Positions 54,725 to 64,000 of a stretch of 64,000 bases of DNA are shown in pieces. This DNA is from an uncultured delta proteobacterium. GTDB taxonomy: Bacteria > Desulfobacterota > Syntrophia > Syntrophales > UBA8958. Position numbers and translations under genes: made by a program. Within the stretch, counting starts at the first letter, position 1, and each line of letters opens with the position of its first letter. The stretch covers positions 1-64,000 of the forward strand of contig CAISJV010000032.1 of assembly GCA_903885795.1 (NCBI GenBank), given 5' to 3'. Below the pieces are notes generated by a model. The model was not told the origin of the DNA. It saw only the letters and a program-made list of their open reading frames with translations, and ran no database searches.

Positions 54725-54777
54725 TAAAAAGACACCTGTCAAGACCTTTTTCATTGACCTTTTCCTTGGTGAAACCC

Positions 54778-54805
54778 TTGACAAGATGAGGATCGTGATT
54801 ATATT
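54778..54805 (+). promoter_or_regulatory. Sigma-70 promoter of groES-groEL
   Basis: TTGACA (54778-54783), a 16-base spacer and TATATT (54800-54805), 82 bases before groES. The TTGACA is half of an inverted pair TGTCAAG (54737-54743) / CTTGACA (54777-54783). The standard CIRCE element was not found. Confidence 0.6.
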
Positions 54806-54886
54806 GGCAGCGTAATTTTATTTCTAAGATTTCAATAATTTATTCAGAGAGCAATCAAATTAATTTTTCTATGGGAGGTATGGCCT

Positions 54887-55177
54887 ATGAAGTTTAGACC
54901 GCTGCACGATCAAGTATTGGTTATCCGGGAGGAAAGCGAACAGAAATCCGCCGGGGGCATCATCATCCCCGATACGGCAAAGGAAAAACCCCAAAAGGGT
55001 AAGCTCGTGGCCGTCGGTCCGGGGAGGATGGATCGGGAAGGAAAGCGTATCCCGTTGGAAGTCAAGGCAGGGGATCGCGTTTTGTTTGGCCGCTATGGGG
55101 GCACGGAAATCAAGATCGATGGTGTGGAACATCTCATGATGAGAGCAGACGACATCTTCGGCGTTTTGGAATCATAA
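54887..55177 (+). CDS. groES: GroES, 10 kDa chaperonin
   Basis: 96 residues with the conserved start [11 protein letters not shown] and the mobile loop [20 protein letters not shown] (residues 16-35). It caps GroEL. GGGAGG is nine bases before the ATG and groEL follows after 18 bases. Confidence 0.97.
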   Translation: MKFRPLHDQVLVIREESEQKSAGGIIIPDTAKEKPQKGKLVAVGPGRMDREGKRIPLEVKAGDRVLFGRYGGTEIKIDGVEHLMMRADDIFGVLES

Positions 55178-56872
<1,695 letters not shown>

Positions 56873-56976
56873 TAATTCATGTCGGATTGGTTTCAGAAGA
56901 ATAACGAGCCAACGGCGAAGTTATTAAGATCATCCGACTAAAGGCGATTCGGAGTCGCCCATCTGCAACGGATCAA

Positions 56977-57010
56977 AACGGCTGGAGATTTTATTCTCCA
57001 GCCGTTTTTT
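56977..57010 (+). terminator. Intrinsic terminator after groEL
   Basis: AACGGCTGGAG (56977-56987) pairs with CTCCAGCCGTT (56996-57006) and T residues follow to 57010. A smaller hairpin GGCGA…TCGCC lies just before it. Confidence 0.88.
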
Positions 57011-57064
57011 ATTACAACTCCAAGAACAGTCAGAGATCATAAAGCTGGAAGGACAGCTTTGTCC

Positions 57065-57093
57065 TTGACATGACCCGGTCCTTTCTTTATAAA
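57065..57093 (+). promoter_or_regulatory. Sigma-70 promoter of the SPFH module
   Basis: TTGACA (57065-57070), a 17-base spacer and TATAAA (57088-57093), 35 bases before the ATG at 57129. It is one of the best promoter matches in the window. Confidence 0.65.
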
Positions 57094-57128
57094 ATTCGTG
57101 AAATCTTTAAAGGTGAGGGGTGATGATA

Positions 57129-58259
57129 ATGGCTACAGACAGTGTCGTCTTTCTGGAAGTAATCGAGTGGTTTGATGAATCTGGTAAACAAATGGTGCAA
57201 AGAATTCCCCAAGAGGGCTCCGGCGAAATCAAGTGGGGGGCCCAATTAACCGTCCGGGAAAGCCAGGCGGCCGTATTCTTTTATAAAGGCAAGGCCTGCG
57301 ACGCCTTCGGCCCGGGACGTCATACCCTGAAAACGGCAAACATTCCTGTTTTAACCAAAATCCTCAGCCTGCCCTGGGGCATGACCAGTCCCCTACGAGC
57401 GGAGGTCTATTTCGCCAATCTGAAAATCTTTACAAACCTGACTTGGGGAACAAGGGATCCCGTTGCCTTTCGCGACGCGGAGCTGGGTCTGATCCGTCTG
57501 CGGGCCTTCGGGGTATTCAATATTCAGATTCTGCAACCGATCCTGTTTATCAACAGTCTCGTTGGCACTCAGGGCGTCTATACCACGGAAGCAATATCTG
57601 AATACCTAAATCGCGTCATCGTTTCCCGGTTCAATGACTTCATGGGGGAAAAAATTGACACGATCTTCAATCTTCCCGCCCGTTACAATGAACTCTCCGA
57701 CGGCCTTAAAGATATGTTAACAAAAGATTTCAACCAGTTTGGCCTTGGTTTGACGTCATTGTATATCAACTCCATAACCCCGCCTCCGGAGGTACAGAAG
57801 GCCATCGACGACAAAAGCAAGCTGGGCGTCTTCGATGATCTCAATAAACTACTGAAAATGAAGGCCGCCATGGCTCTGGAAAACGCCTCCCTGAATCAGG
57901 GAGAAACGGGGGCCGCTATGGGCATGGGCATGGGATTCATGATGCCCGCCATGTTCGCCGATGCCTTCCGGCCTCCGTCACCGGCTCAGTCGGCAGCGCC
58001 CACCATCGAGGTCTTCCATTGTCCGGACTGCCGGCAGACAATCCCCAAAGAGGCCAAATTCTGTCCAAGTTGCGGTCATCAGCTCCTTGTGTTCCAACAA
58101 TGCCCGCATTGCGGACAAAACCTGCCCGCCACGGCCATATTTTGCATCCAGTGCGGCAAACAGGTGGAACAAAAACCTCAACCAAAGAAATGCCTGAAGT
58201 GCGGAACGGAAAGCCTCTCTAACTCCATGTTCTGCAACCAATGTGGTGAACGGATCTAA
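57129..58259 (+). CDS. SPFH-domain protein with three C-terminal zinc ribbons (YdjI-like)
   Basis: About 376 residues. An SPFH/band 7-type domain (about 5-235; VVFLEVIEWFDES, GPGRHTLKTANIPVL), then a Met/Gly-rich linker (GAAMGMGMGFMMP), then three double-Cys knuckles: CPDCRQTIP…CPSCG, CPHCGQNLP…CIQCG and CLKCGTES…CNQCG. This is the 'virion core protein'-like type of B. subtilis YdjI, which helps place PspA at stressed membranes. The ATG at 57129 is preferred over 57120/57123 for its GGGGTGA spacing. It overlaps the next gene's start by 17 bases. Confidence 0.82.
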   Translation: MATDSVVFLEVIEWFDESGKQMVQRIPQEGSGEIKWGAQLTVRESQAAVFFYKGKACDAFGPGRHTLKTANIPVLTKILSLPWGMTSPLRAEVYFANLKIFTNLTWGTRDPVAFRDAELGLIRLRAFGVFNIQILQPILFINSLVGTQGVYTTEAISEYLNRVIVSRFNDFMGEKIDTIFNLPARYNELSDGLKDMLTKDFNQFGLGLTSLYINSITPPPEVQKAIDDKSKLGVFDDLNKLLKMKAAMALENASLNQGETGAAMGMGMGFMMPAMFADAFRPPSPAQSAAPTIEVFHCPDCRQTIPKEAKFCPSCGHQLLVFQQCPHCGQNLPATAIFCIQCGKQVEQKPQPKKCLKCGTESLSNSMFCNQCGERI

Positions 58260-59463
58260 CTGGCAGATTCAGCATCAATGCCCCCAGTGTGGGGGGCCCG
58301 TAATCATGGAGGAAACAGACCGCCTGCTGGACTGCACCTTCTGCCGGACTCGTTTGTTTATTGTTTCCACCGGTCCTTTGCACTACTATATTCCCGCTGC
58401 TGCCGCGGATGACCTCATCTATATGCCCTACTGGCGGATCCGTGGCCTCGCCTACACGATCAAACCCCTGGAGACCACAAACCGCTATATCGATACGAAC
58501 CTCAAGGCCCTTCCCCTCAAAGATCTGGTTCCTTCTTTGGGTGTGCGCCCACAGGCCATGAAGCTGAGATTTCTCTCCCCGGATACGCCGGGCCAGTTCC
58601 TCCGGCCGGCGCTGAAGGCGCAGCAGGTCATTCTCCAGAGCGCTCCGGCGCCTGGCGCCCAATCCCACGACGTATTCATCGGCGACACCGTCAGCCTCAT
58701 CTACACCCCCATGATCTTGAAAAACAATGCCTTACATGACGCCTTCGCTCAGAGACCGGTCGTGCCCTGGACGGCCGACGACAGCAAAATGTACCCCGTC
58801 CTGACCCCATCAGAACGGGACCATACCAGGTTTATCGCCACCCTTTGTCCCCACTGCGGTCAGGATCTGCAGGGGGCAAAGGATACCCTGTTGATGACGT
58901 GCAAGAACTGCCAATCCATGTGGACCTGTGAGGGAACATCTCTTCAGAATATTCCGTTTGCCGTCATGGAGGGTTCGGGAACCCCTCTTCATTATTTGCC
59001 CTTCTGGCGCATGAAGCTCCGGTTCGACGGGATTCCCCTGGCCTCGCTTGCCGATCTGGTCCGTATCGCCAACCTTCCCAAGCCCGTCACACCAGACATG
59101 GAAGATAAGCAGGTCTTCTTCTGGGCCCCGGCATTCAAGATCAATCCCGCCCTCTTTCTGAGATGGGCGCGGCAGACTACCATTTTCCAGCCCGATGGAG
59201 ATTACCTGGAAACGGTTCCTACCCAACCCATTTATCCGGCAACCCTGCCTCTTAAAGAAGCGGTGGAAAGCGTCTTCATTACCCTGGGCAGCATTGTAAC
59301 AGATAAGCGGATGTTTTTCGCAAATCTCGGTCGCATGCAAATGAATCTTGAAGACTCCCTCCTGGTTTATCAACCTTTTGTTGAAAAAGGACGGGAATTG
59401 ATTCATGAAAAAATGAAGGTTGTCATGGACAGGAACGCCCTGACCTTTGGCGCTTTAATGTAA
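58243..59463 (+). CDS. Duplicated zinc-ribbon protein, partner of the SPFH protein
   Basis: 406 residues of unknown family. It has two similar halves, each beginning with a zinc ribbon (CPQCGGPVI…CTFC at about 12; CPHCGQDLQ…CKNC at about 205) followed by a beta-rich part with a shared LHY-x-P-x-WR pattern (IYMPYWRIRG / HYLPFWRMKL). No membrane helix is seen. The GTG start lies inside the end of the SPFH gene, so translation is coupled. The pair recalls B. subtilis YdjI and the zinc-ribbon YdjG, but I could not establish homology. Confidence 0.65.
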   Translation: MVNGSNWQIQHQCPQCGGPVIMEETDRLLDCTFCRTRLFIVSTGPLHYYIPAAAADDLIYMPYWRIRGLAYTIKPLETTNRYIDTNLKALPLKDLVPSLGVRPQAMKLRFLSPDTPGQFLRPALKAQQVILQSAPAPGAQSHDVFIGDTVSLIYTPMILKNNALHDAFAQRPVVPWTADDSKMYPVLTPSERDHTRFIATLCPHCGQDLQGAKDTLLMTCKNCQSMWTCEGTSLQNIPFAVMEGSGTPLHYLPFWRMKLRFDGIPLASLADLVRIANLPKPVTPDMEDKQVFFWAPAFKINPALFLRWARQTTIFQPDGDYLETVPTQPIYPATLPLKEAVESVFITLGSIVTDKRMFFANLGRMQMNLEDSLLVYQPFVEKGRELIHEKMKVVMDRNALTFGALM

Positions 59464-59482
59464 AATAACAAATGGAGGACCC

Positions 59483-60277
59483 ATGAGCAAGATCATCGCC
59501 TTATGCAATCAGAAGGGCGGCGTCGGGAAAACAACGTGCACCCTGAATATCGCCGCTGGAATGGAAAAAATCGGGAAAAAGGTCCTTCTCATCGATCTCG
59601 ACCCCCAGGCGCATCTCACTTATTGCCTGGGAATACAGGCCCATGAGCTTACGCAGACCATCTACGATGTCTTCAAGGGAAACCGCCGGATCGATGATGT
59701 CGTTCTTCAGATAGACGGAATCGCAGTGATTCCTTCCTCTCTCGATCTTGCGGGGCTGGAAATGGAGCTGGCCGGGGTTCCAGGTCGTGAGTTTCTCCTA
59801 CGGGAAGCCCTTAGCCAAACGAATGGCTATGACTTTATCCTCGTTGATTGCCCGCCATCCCTCGGCATCCTGACCCTCAACGCCCTCACCGCCGCCCAAG
59901 AGATTTACATACCCTTACAGACCGAATTTCTGGCCCTCAAGGGGATGAGCAAGCTGATCGAGACGATAGATACGGTCAAGAAGAGACTCAACAAAGACCT
60001 GGAGATTACGGGGATCATCGGCACCCGTTACGACGCTCGGAGAAAGCTTAACAAGGGAATCATCGAAACCATCAGCGAACGCTTCGGCGGCAAACTTTTC
60101 CAGACGATCATTCGGGAAAATATCAGTCTCGCCGAGGCCCCCGGCTACGGCCAGACGATATTCGCCTATGCCCCGAAGAGCTACGGCGCCGAGGATTATC
60201 TCGCCCTGGCAGTCGAAATCGTGGCACGGGAACAGCCATTCCGTCCCGCTTCCGGGAGGAAGCGTCGAAAGGCTTAA
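59483..60277 (+). CDS. ParA/MinD-family ATPase (Soj-like)
   Basis: 264 residues with the deviant Walker A LCNQKGGVGKTTCTLNIA at the start, LLIDLDPQAHLTYCLG and FILVDCPPSLG (Walker B). This is the chromosomal ParA/Soj form, which binds DNA non-specifically with ATP. No parB or origin-like repeats follow, and it is 19 bases after the zinc-ribbon gene, so it is more likely part of this module than of chromosome partition. The C-terminus is basic (GRKRRKA). Confidence 0.88.
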   Translation: MSKIIALCNQKGGVGKTTCTLNIAAGMEKIGKKVLLIDLDPQAHLTYCLGIQAHELTQTIYDVFKGNRRIDDVVLQIDGIAVIPSSLDLAGLEMELAGVPGREFLLREALSQTNGYDFILVDCPPSLGILTLNALTAAQEIYIPLQTEFLALKGMSKLIETIDTVKKRLNKDLEITGIIGTRYDARRKLNKGIIETISERFGGKLFQTIIRENISLAEAPGYGQTIFAYAPKSYGAEDYLALAVEIVAREQPFRPASGRKRRKA

Positions 60278-60345
60278 AAAGTATCAAGAGTGATGATATT
60301 GCAAAACGCCCCGTTATCCAAGAATGCTTTTATCAAGGACAATAT

Positions 60346-60651
60346 ATGTGGCTTTTCACTAATAAAGGATTCCTGTCTATTATTCAGGACTTCCGCGACC
60401 CGGATACACTTATCGTCCGCTCCCGTTTTCCCGATCATATCCAGAATATCTTTCCCGGAGCCAAGGTTACAAAGACAACCAGCCGGGATTACTTATATCG
60501 GACCTTGCTTCCTCGGGGGGAAGTTGTGGACGTGATAAAAAAGTATACAGAGGAAATGAACTATACGAACTTCAAGGATTCGGTGGATGAACCGATCTAC
60601 CACCGGGCCTGTTCCGAAGTATGGGGTATCATGCGCCGGCATCAGAATTGA
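60346..60651 (+). CDS. Conserved small protein of unknown function
   Basis: 101 residues beginning MWLFTNKGFLSIIQD and containing DTLIVRSR near 25, TSRDYLYRTLLPR and NYTNFKDSV. The pattern is like a small family often written as hypothetical in bacteria ('MWLFT…DPDxLLVRAR…DYxxFKxxV'). AAGGA is seven bases before the ATG. It converges with, and overlaps by 23 bases, the end of the sensor kinase. No function can be given. Confidence 0.65.
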   Translation: MWLFTNKGFLSIIQDFRDPDTLIVRSRFPDHIQNIFPGAKVTKTTSRDYLYRTLLPRGEVVDVIKKYTEEMNYTNFKDSVDEPIYHRACSEVWGIMRRHQN

Positions 60652-63600
60652 AGATGCTTTTCAGCGTTGTCCTTATCTGATCTATGGAAACTGGTTTAAC
60701 CCATGCCGCTTTAAATCCATAGGCTCCACAGTGGGACATGACCGGGTCATCGGTGTATCCACTGCATATAATGGCTATGACTGCGGGATCGACATCAAGC
60801 AACCGCTGGATAGTCTCCTGCCCCCCCCAACCGCCCCGGACGGTCAAATCCAGAACGACCAAGTCATATGGTCTTCCCGAAGCCATGGCCTCGCGATACA
60901 TCTCCACCGCTTTGGCGCCCTCAATGCAGGTTGTTATGCCATACCCGAGGAAAGACATTGTCTCCTCCATGAAGGACCGAATCAATGCCTCATCGTCCAT
61001 CACAAGGATGCGTTTGACAGATGCTTCGGGCCGTCCTGAAATCGGGGACTCGTCTTCGCCATTCATCTTGGCCTGCGTAACCTCCCCATATACCGGCAGA
61101 TAAATGCTAACTGATGTTCCTTTGCCAACCTGCGATTGTACAGTGATATCACCACCGTGCTTTTTAACGATAGAATAGCTGATTGAGAGCCCCAACCCTG
61201 TTCCTTTCAGAGACCCCATGTCTTTGGTCGTAAAGTAGGGGTCGAAGATTTTTTTCAGATATTCCTTGGTAATGCCTTTACCATGATCGGAAATCGTGAT
61301 TTTCGTAAAAGGTTGCTCTTTCTGCCCCGTTCCTTCCCTGCTTCGGTAATGGACATTCTCCCCCTTGACCGAAATCGTCCCTCCTGGCTGAGAGGCCTCC
61401 ACAGCATTCATGATAATATTACCGATTGCCTGCCTGATCTGCGCCTCATCCACCCTGACCGGATGGAGATATTTTGCCAGATAATAACGGCACTGGATAT
61501 TGGATCCGCTAAGGATCAATTTCACGGATTCGCGAACCGCATCTCTAATATCTATGGGTTTCATCAGGGGATCGCCACCCCGGGAAAAGGTAAGTAGACG
61601 CCGGGCAAGCTCCTTGGCACGCATACAGGATTCTTCCGCCTTACTTAGACTTCTTTCAACGACCATCTCTTGCCGGACGTTTAATTTGGCAAGTCCGATA
61701 TAACCTAAAATGCCCATCAAGAGATTATTGAAATCGTGGGCAACACCTCCCGCCAGGGTCCCTATGGATTCGAGTTTCTGGGACTTGATCATTTCTTCCT
61801 GGAGCTTCTTTGTTTCCGAAATATCCCGCAGAATTCCCCGGTAGCCACCAAAGCGGCCTTCTTTGATGTAGAAAGGATTCCCGCTGACTTCCACGTCCAC
61901 ATGAGCGCCCCGTTTATGAACAATTATCCCCTCGACAGCAGTAAAGGAAACATGATCGTCTAACAAATTGAGAAAGCTTCCTTTGAGTTTTTCCATATCC
62001 TTAGCCCATGCGAATTCATACGGCATTCTACCAATTATTTCGTGTTGCTCGTATCCCATCAGTTTCTCGATTCCTGGACTTATATAAGTAAAGCGGCCCG
62101 TAGCGTCGATCTCCCAAACGCTTTCGTTTATGCTCTCTACGAGATCCTGGTAACTTTTTCTGCTTTCATCGAGGGCATCCTCCGCACGCTTTTGCTCGGT
62201 AATATCCAGCACCATCCCGTTGAAAACAACCTCCCCCGGGCGCTGCTCGGGAATGGAAACACCACGGACATATTTCTCTTCCCCTGTCGGCGTAATAAAT
62301 CTGCCCTCGTATTCCCAACCGCTGATGGTGAGTGCTGCATGGTGAATCGATTCCACAAATCTTGACCTGTCCTCCTCAGGGATACAAGCCGACACCCGTT
62401 CAAATACATCCGGCAGATTGTTGTCCACTCCCAAAACATCAATGGATCTTTCTGATATGAAGTAAAATCCCATGTCGCCATCCAGTCTCACGAAAAACTG
62501 ATAGATGACACCGGGCAGTTTGTTGGCCAGGTTTTTCAGGCGCTGTTTGCGTTCCCGCAGTGCCACCTCCATGCGCTTGCGCTCGGTGATGTTTCTCAAG
62601 AACGCATTTATGATGCCTTTCCCTTCACGACTAACGACTTTCTCGCTGACTTCCACGTGTATCAATGACCCGTCCTTGCAAATGTTTTCCCGTTCGAAAA
62701 CATTTTTTCCATCCTTTAGAAGCTCATAGAGCTCCACACTTACCGGGTCATGCAAATCCTTGTCGATCTTTGCGAGATTGGCGCCGACAAGTTCATCCCG
62801 CTTGTAGCCCACCATCCGGCATGCATTGTCGTTTACATCAATAATATTACCATCGAAATCATGGACATAGATCGCCTCGTTGGTGTTTTCCACGATTGTT
62901 CGGTATCGTTCCTCACTCCGTCGCAGGGCCTCTTCGGTATGTTTTCGTTCCGTGACATCCAGGCAGGTTCCGAAGCTGCCTGCAAATCGACCGCCACTGT
63001 CATAGAGTGGCCGGGGAGAGATAAGAAGACACAGGGGGCGACCATCCTTGGATTTGACGGTTATTTCATAACGATGGAAGCCCCCCCTGGATCGCTGCGA
63101 AAATGCCGATTGAAATATGCCGAGATTCTCCGGATCAAGGAAGGCAGATACAGGGCGGCCGCAAATCTCATCCTGCTTATAACCAGTCATTTCACAGAAG
63201 CGCTGATTGACAAAGATCGGAATACCATATTCATTAAAGGTGATGAAACCTTCATTCATGGTATCCAACAGGAGTCGCCACTGCTCTTCTTTATCCCTTA
63301 GGAATTCCTCAGATTTGCCGTAACCGGTGATATCCGTCAACATCGATATCACTGTTCCGTCTGTAACGGTTATCATGTTGAATTCTATGGATTTCGACTT
63401 TCCATCTTTGCAGGTGACTTGAAATATCTTTTCGGCAATTATCTGCTGAGTCTGATACTTTACCCAGACGTACAGCGCCTTGCGCCGGTATTCCTTATCC
63501 GGATAGGCCTTTTGAAACCATTTCTTCTCCCTATCAATATCGGGGAGGGTATAACCGGTCAATTTGACGAAAGCGGGATTGACATAGGTGAAGAATCCAT

Positions 63601-63787
63601 CTTTCCGGATCACAGAGATACCAAGGGGAAACTGATCAAAAATCATGGCATAGAGTCCATCGGGAATGATCGGAATCGCCTCGGAACGGATCGTGTCCTC
63701 GCCCCCGCCTTTCCTCAGTTCAAGCTGGGACCGCAGGGATGCCACTTCCTCGATCAATTGCTGTTTTGTCTTGTATTTGTCTTGCAT
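60629..63787 (-). CDS. Hybrid sensor histidine kinase (five PAS, HisKA, HATPase, receiver)
   Basis: 1052 residues, no membrane segment. PAS domains begin near residues 45, 180, 300, 415 and 555 (for example GISVIRKDGFFTYVNPAFV, VHDFDGNIIDVNDNACRM). The phospho-His is in AGGVAHDFNNLLMGI (about 690), the ATPase has DHGKGITKEYLKKIF and GTGLGLSISYSIVKKHGG, and the receiver (about 930-1050) has LVVLDLTVRGG. It lacks DNA-binding output. The domain order is close to the kinase at 44553-46895, which is likely a paralogue. Confidence 0.93.
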   Translation of the reverse strand: MQDKYKTKQQLIEEVASLRSQLELRKGGGEDTIRSEAIPIIPDGLYAMIFDQFPLGISVIRKDGFFTYVNPAFVKLTGYTLPDIDREKKWFQKAYPDKEYRRKALYVWVKYQTQQIIAEKIFQVTCKDGKSKSIEFNMITVTDGTVISMLTDITGYGKSEEFLRDKEEQWRLLLDTMNEGFITFNEYGIPIFVNQRFCEMTGYKQDEICGRPVSAFLDPENLGIFQSAFSQRSRGGFHRYEITVKSKDGRPLCLLISPRPLYDSGGRFAGSFGTCLDVTERKHTEEALRRSEERYRTIVENTNEAIYVHDFDGNIIDVNDNACRMVGYKRDELVGANLAKIDKDLHDPVSVELYELLKDGKNVFERENICKDGSLIHVEVSEKVVSREGKGIINAFLRNITERKRMEVALRERKQRLKNLANKLPGVIYQFFVRLDGDMGFYFISERSIDVLGVDNNLPDVFERVSACIPEEDRSRFVESIHHAALTISGWEYEGRFITPTGEEKYVRGVSIPEQRPGEVVFNGMVLDITEQKRAEDALDESRKSYQDLVESINESVWEIDATGRFTYISPGIEKLMGYEQHEIIGRMPYEFAWAKDMEKLKGSFLNLLDDHVSFTAVEGIIVHKRGAHVDVEVSGNPFYIKEGRFGGYRGILRDISETKKLQEEMIKSQKLESIGTLAGGVAHDFNNLLMGILGYIGLAKLNVRQEMVVERSLSKAEESCMRAKELARRLLTFSRGGDPLMKPIDIRDAVRESVKLILSGSNIQCRYYLAKYLHPVRVDEAQIRQAIGNIIMNAVEASQPGGTISVKGENVHYRSREGTGQKEQPFTKITISDHGKGITKEYLKKIFDPYFTTKDMGSLKGTGLGLSISYSIVKKHGGDITVQSQVGKGTSVSIYLPVYGEVTQAKMNGEDESPISGRPEASVKRILVMDDEALIRSFMEETMSFLGYGITTCIEGAKAVEMYREAMASGRPYDLVVLDLTVRGGWGGQETIQRLLDVDPAVIAIICSGYTDDPVMSHCGAYGFKAAWVKPVSIDQIRTTLKSIFNSDAGA

Positions 63788-63846
63788 AAAAGGTTGAATG
63801 CCTTACCCCTTTTTCCCGTCGGATTCCCAACTGAGATGAGGAAGAA

Positions 63847-63879
63847 GCGCCCTTCCGCCATCAAGTGGCGAAAGGGCGT
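63847..63879 (-). terminator. Strong hairpin between the sensor kinase and the right-edge gene
   Basis: GCGCCCTTCCGCCA (63847-63860) and TGGCGAAAGGGCGT (63866-63879) form a 14-bp stem with one mismatch and one wobble, loop TCAAG. Read on the minus strand the tail is CTTCTTCC, moderately T-rich. It would end the transcript of the gene that stops at 63908. Confidence 0.6.
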
Positions 63880-63907
63880 CCCTGACTTACGATCAATCCG
63901 TTATTTT

Positions 63908-64000
63908 TTAATAGAAGTTTTTACCAAACAAAAGCCGGCTCATACCGGTCAGATCGGCCCACTTCATAGGACCGCCCTTGTCCGCCGGAAAACCGACTCC
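63908..64000 (-). CDS. 3-hydroxyacyl-CoA dehydrogenase family protein, C-terminal end (partial)
   Basis: Only the last 30 residues are in the window; they read GVGFPADKGGPMKWADLTGM…LLFGKNFY and then TAA. This closing block (GFPxxxGGPMxWAD) is typical of FadB/FadJ and related 3-hydroxyacyl-CoA dehydrogenase/enoyl-CoA hydratase proteins. The rest lies beyond the right edge. Confidence 0.75.
   Translation of the reverse strand, partial: GVGFPADKGGPMKWADLTGMSRLLFGKNFY

Noticed and set aside
54724-54886. CIRCE/HrcA element before groES
   Set aside because: No TTAGCACTC-N9-GAGTGCTAA pattern was found; only a sigma-70 promoter and a short inverted pair.
59483-60277. Chromosome or plasmid partition locus and origin
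   Set aside because: No parB, no parS-like repeats and no origin features are seen next to the ParA gene.

Overview
The window looks like a piece of chromosome from a strictly anaerobic, syntrophic-type Deltaproteobacterium (Desulfobacterota, probably Syntrophales in the Syntrophus/Smithella neighbourhood). This is inferred from gene content only: a B12-dependent acyl-CoA mutase, CoA-transferase, crotonase, acyl-CoA dehydrogenase and 3-hydroxyacyl-CoA dehydrogenase genes, a sodium-pump decarboxylase, an anaerobic-type ribonucleotide reductase homologue, a membrane Fe-S/cytochrome b pair, a selenium-type sulfurtransferase cluster and large multi-PAS hybrid kinases. No rRNA, tRNA, CRISPR array or intact insertion sequence was recognised.

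0-7.4 kb: an acyl-CoA locus (CoA-transferase, PaaG-like crotonase, GNAT protein, M24 peptidase-like protein, mutase large and small subunits). The mutase has unusual residues at every position I could align that sets substrate choice. 7.4-11.5 kb: a structured leader RNA that may be a cobalamin riboswitch, an HD phosphohydrolase, and an NrdD homologue with Gln where the glycyl-radical Gly should be. A palindromic repeat and a 126-bp inverted-repeat element flank NrdD. 11.5-15.6 kb: gmhA, grpE, dnaK and surE behind a good sigma-70 promoter, with a strong terminator between dnaK and surE.

15.6-28.7 kb: universal stress protein with a MORN-type partner, DUF523/DUF1722 protein, DUF362 ferredoxin protein, an ECF-S-like membrane protein coupled to a DUF1893 protein, mazG, a DUF4384 exported protein, an S1-domain protein, a B12-binding-type radical SAM enzyme coupled to a dicarboxylate/amino-acid symporter, a hexokinase-like remnant and a phospholipase D-type lipoprotein. 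28.9-40 kb: an exported group (Tat aldo/keto reductase, DUF6599-like protein, TPR-CHAT lipoprotein), a LysR gene divergent from an acyl-CoA dehydrogenase, a Tat-exported class V aminotransferase, an SUMF1-like exported protein and a nitroreductase.

40-47.8 kb: the YedF / DUF3343 / class V desulfurase trio linked with selenium metabolism, MaoC hydratase, an ICMT-like methyltransferase, a truncated antitoxin coupled to a PAP2 phosphatase, a hybrid kinase and a D-Ala-D-Ala dipeptidase. 48-54.7 kb: sodium-pump decarboxylase parts (OadG-like peptide, beta subunit, biotin carrier), a convergent biotin carboxylase-biotinyl fusion, a ketopantoate reductase-like gene and a cytochrome b / ferredoxin pair without a catalytic subunit. 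54.7-64 kb: groES-groEL, then a module of SPFH-zinc ribbon protein, duplicated zinc-ribbon protein, ParA ATPase and a small protein, a 5-PAS hybrid kinase, and the end of a 3-hydroxyacyl-CoA dehydrogenase at the right edge.

The most unusual items are the atypical mutase locus, the leader-HD-NrdD unit lacking the glycyl-radical residue, and the SPFH/zinc-ribbon/ParA module.
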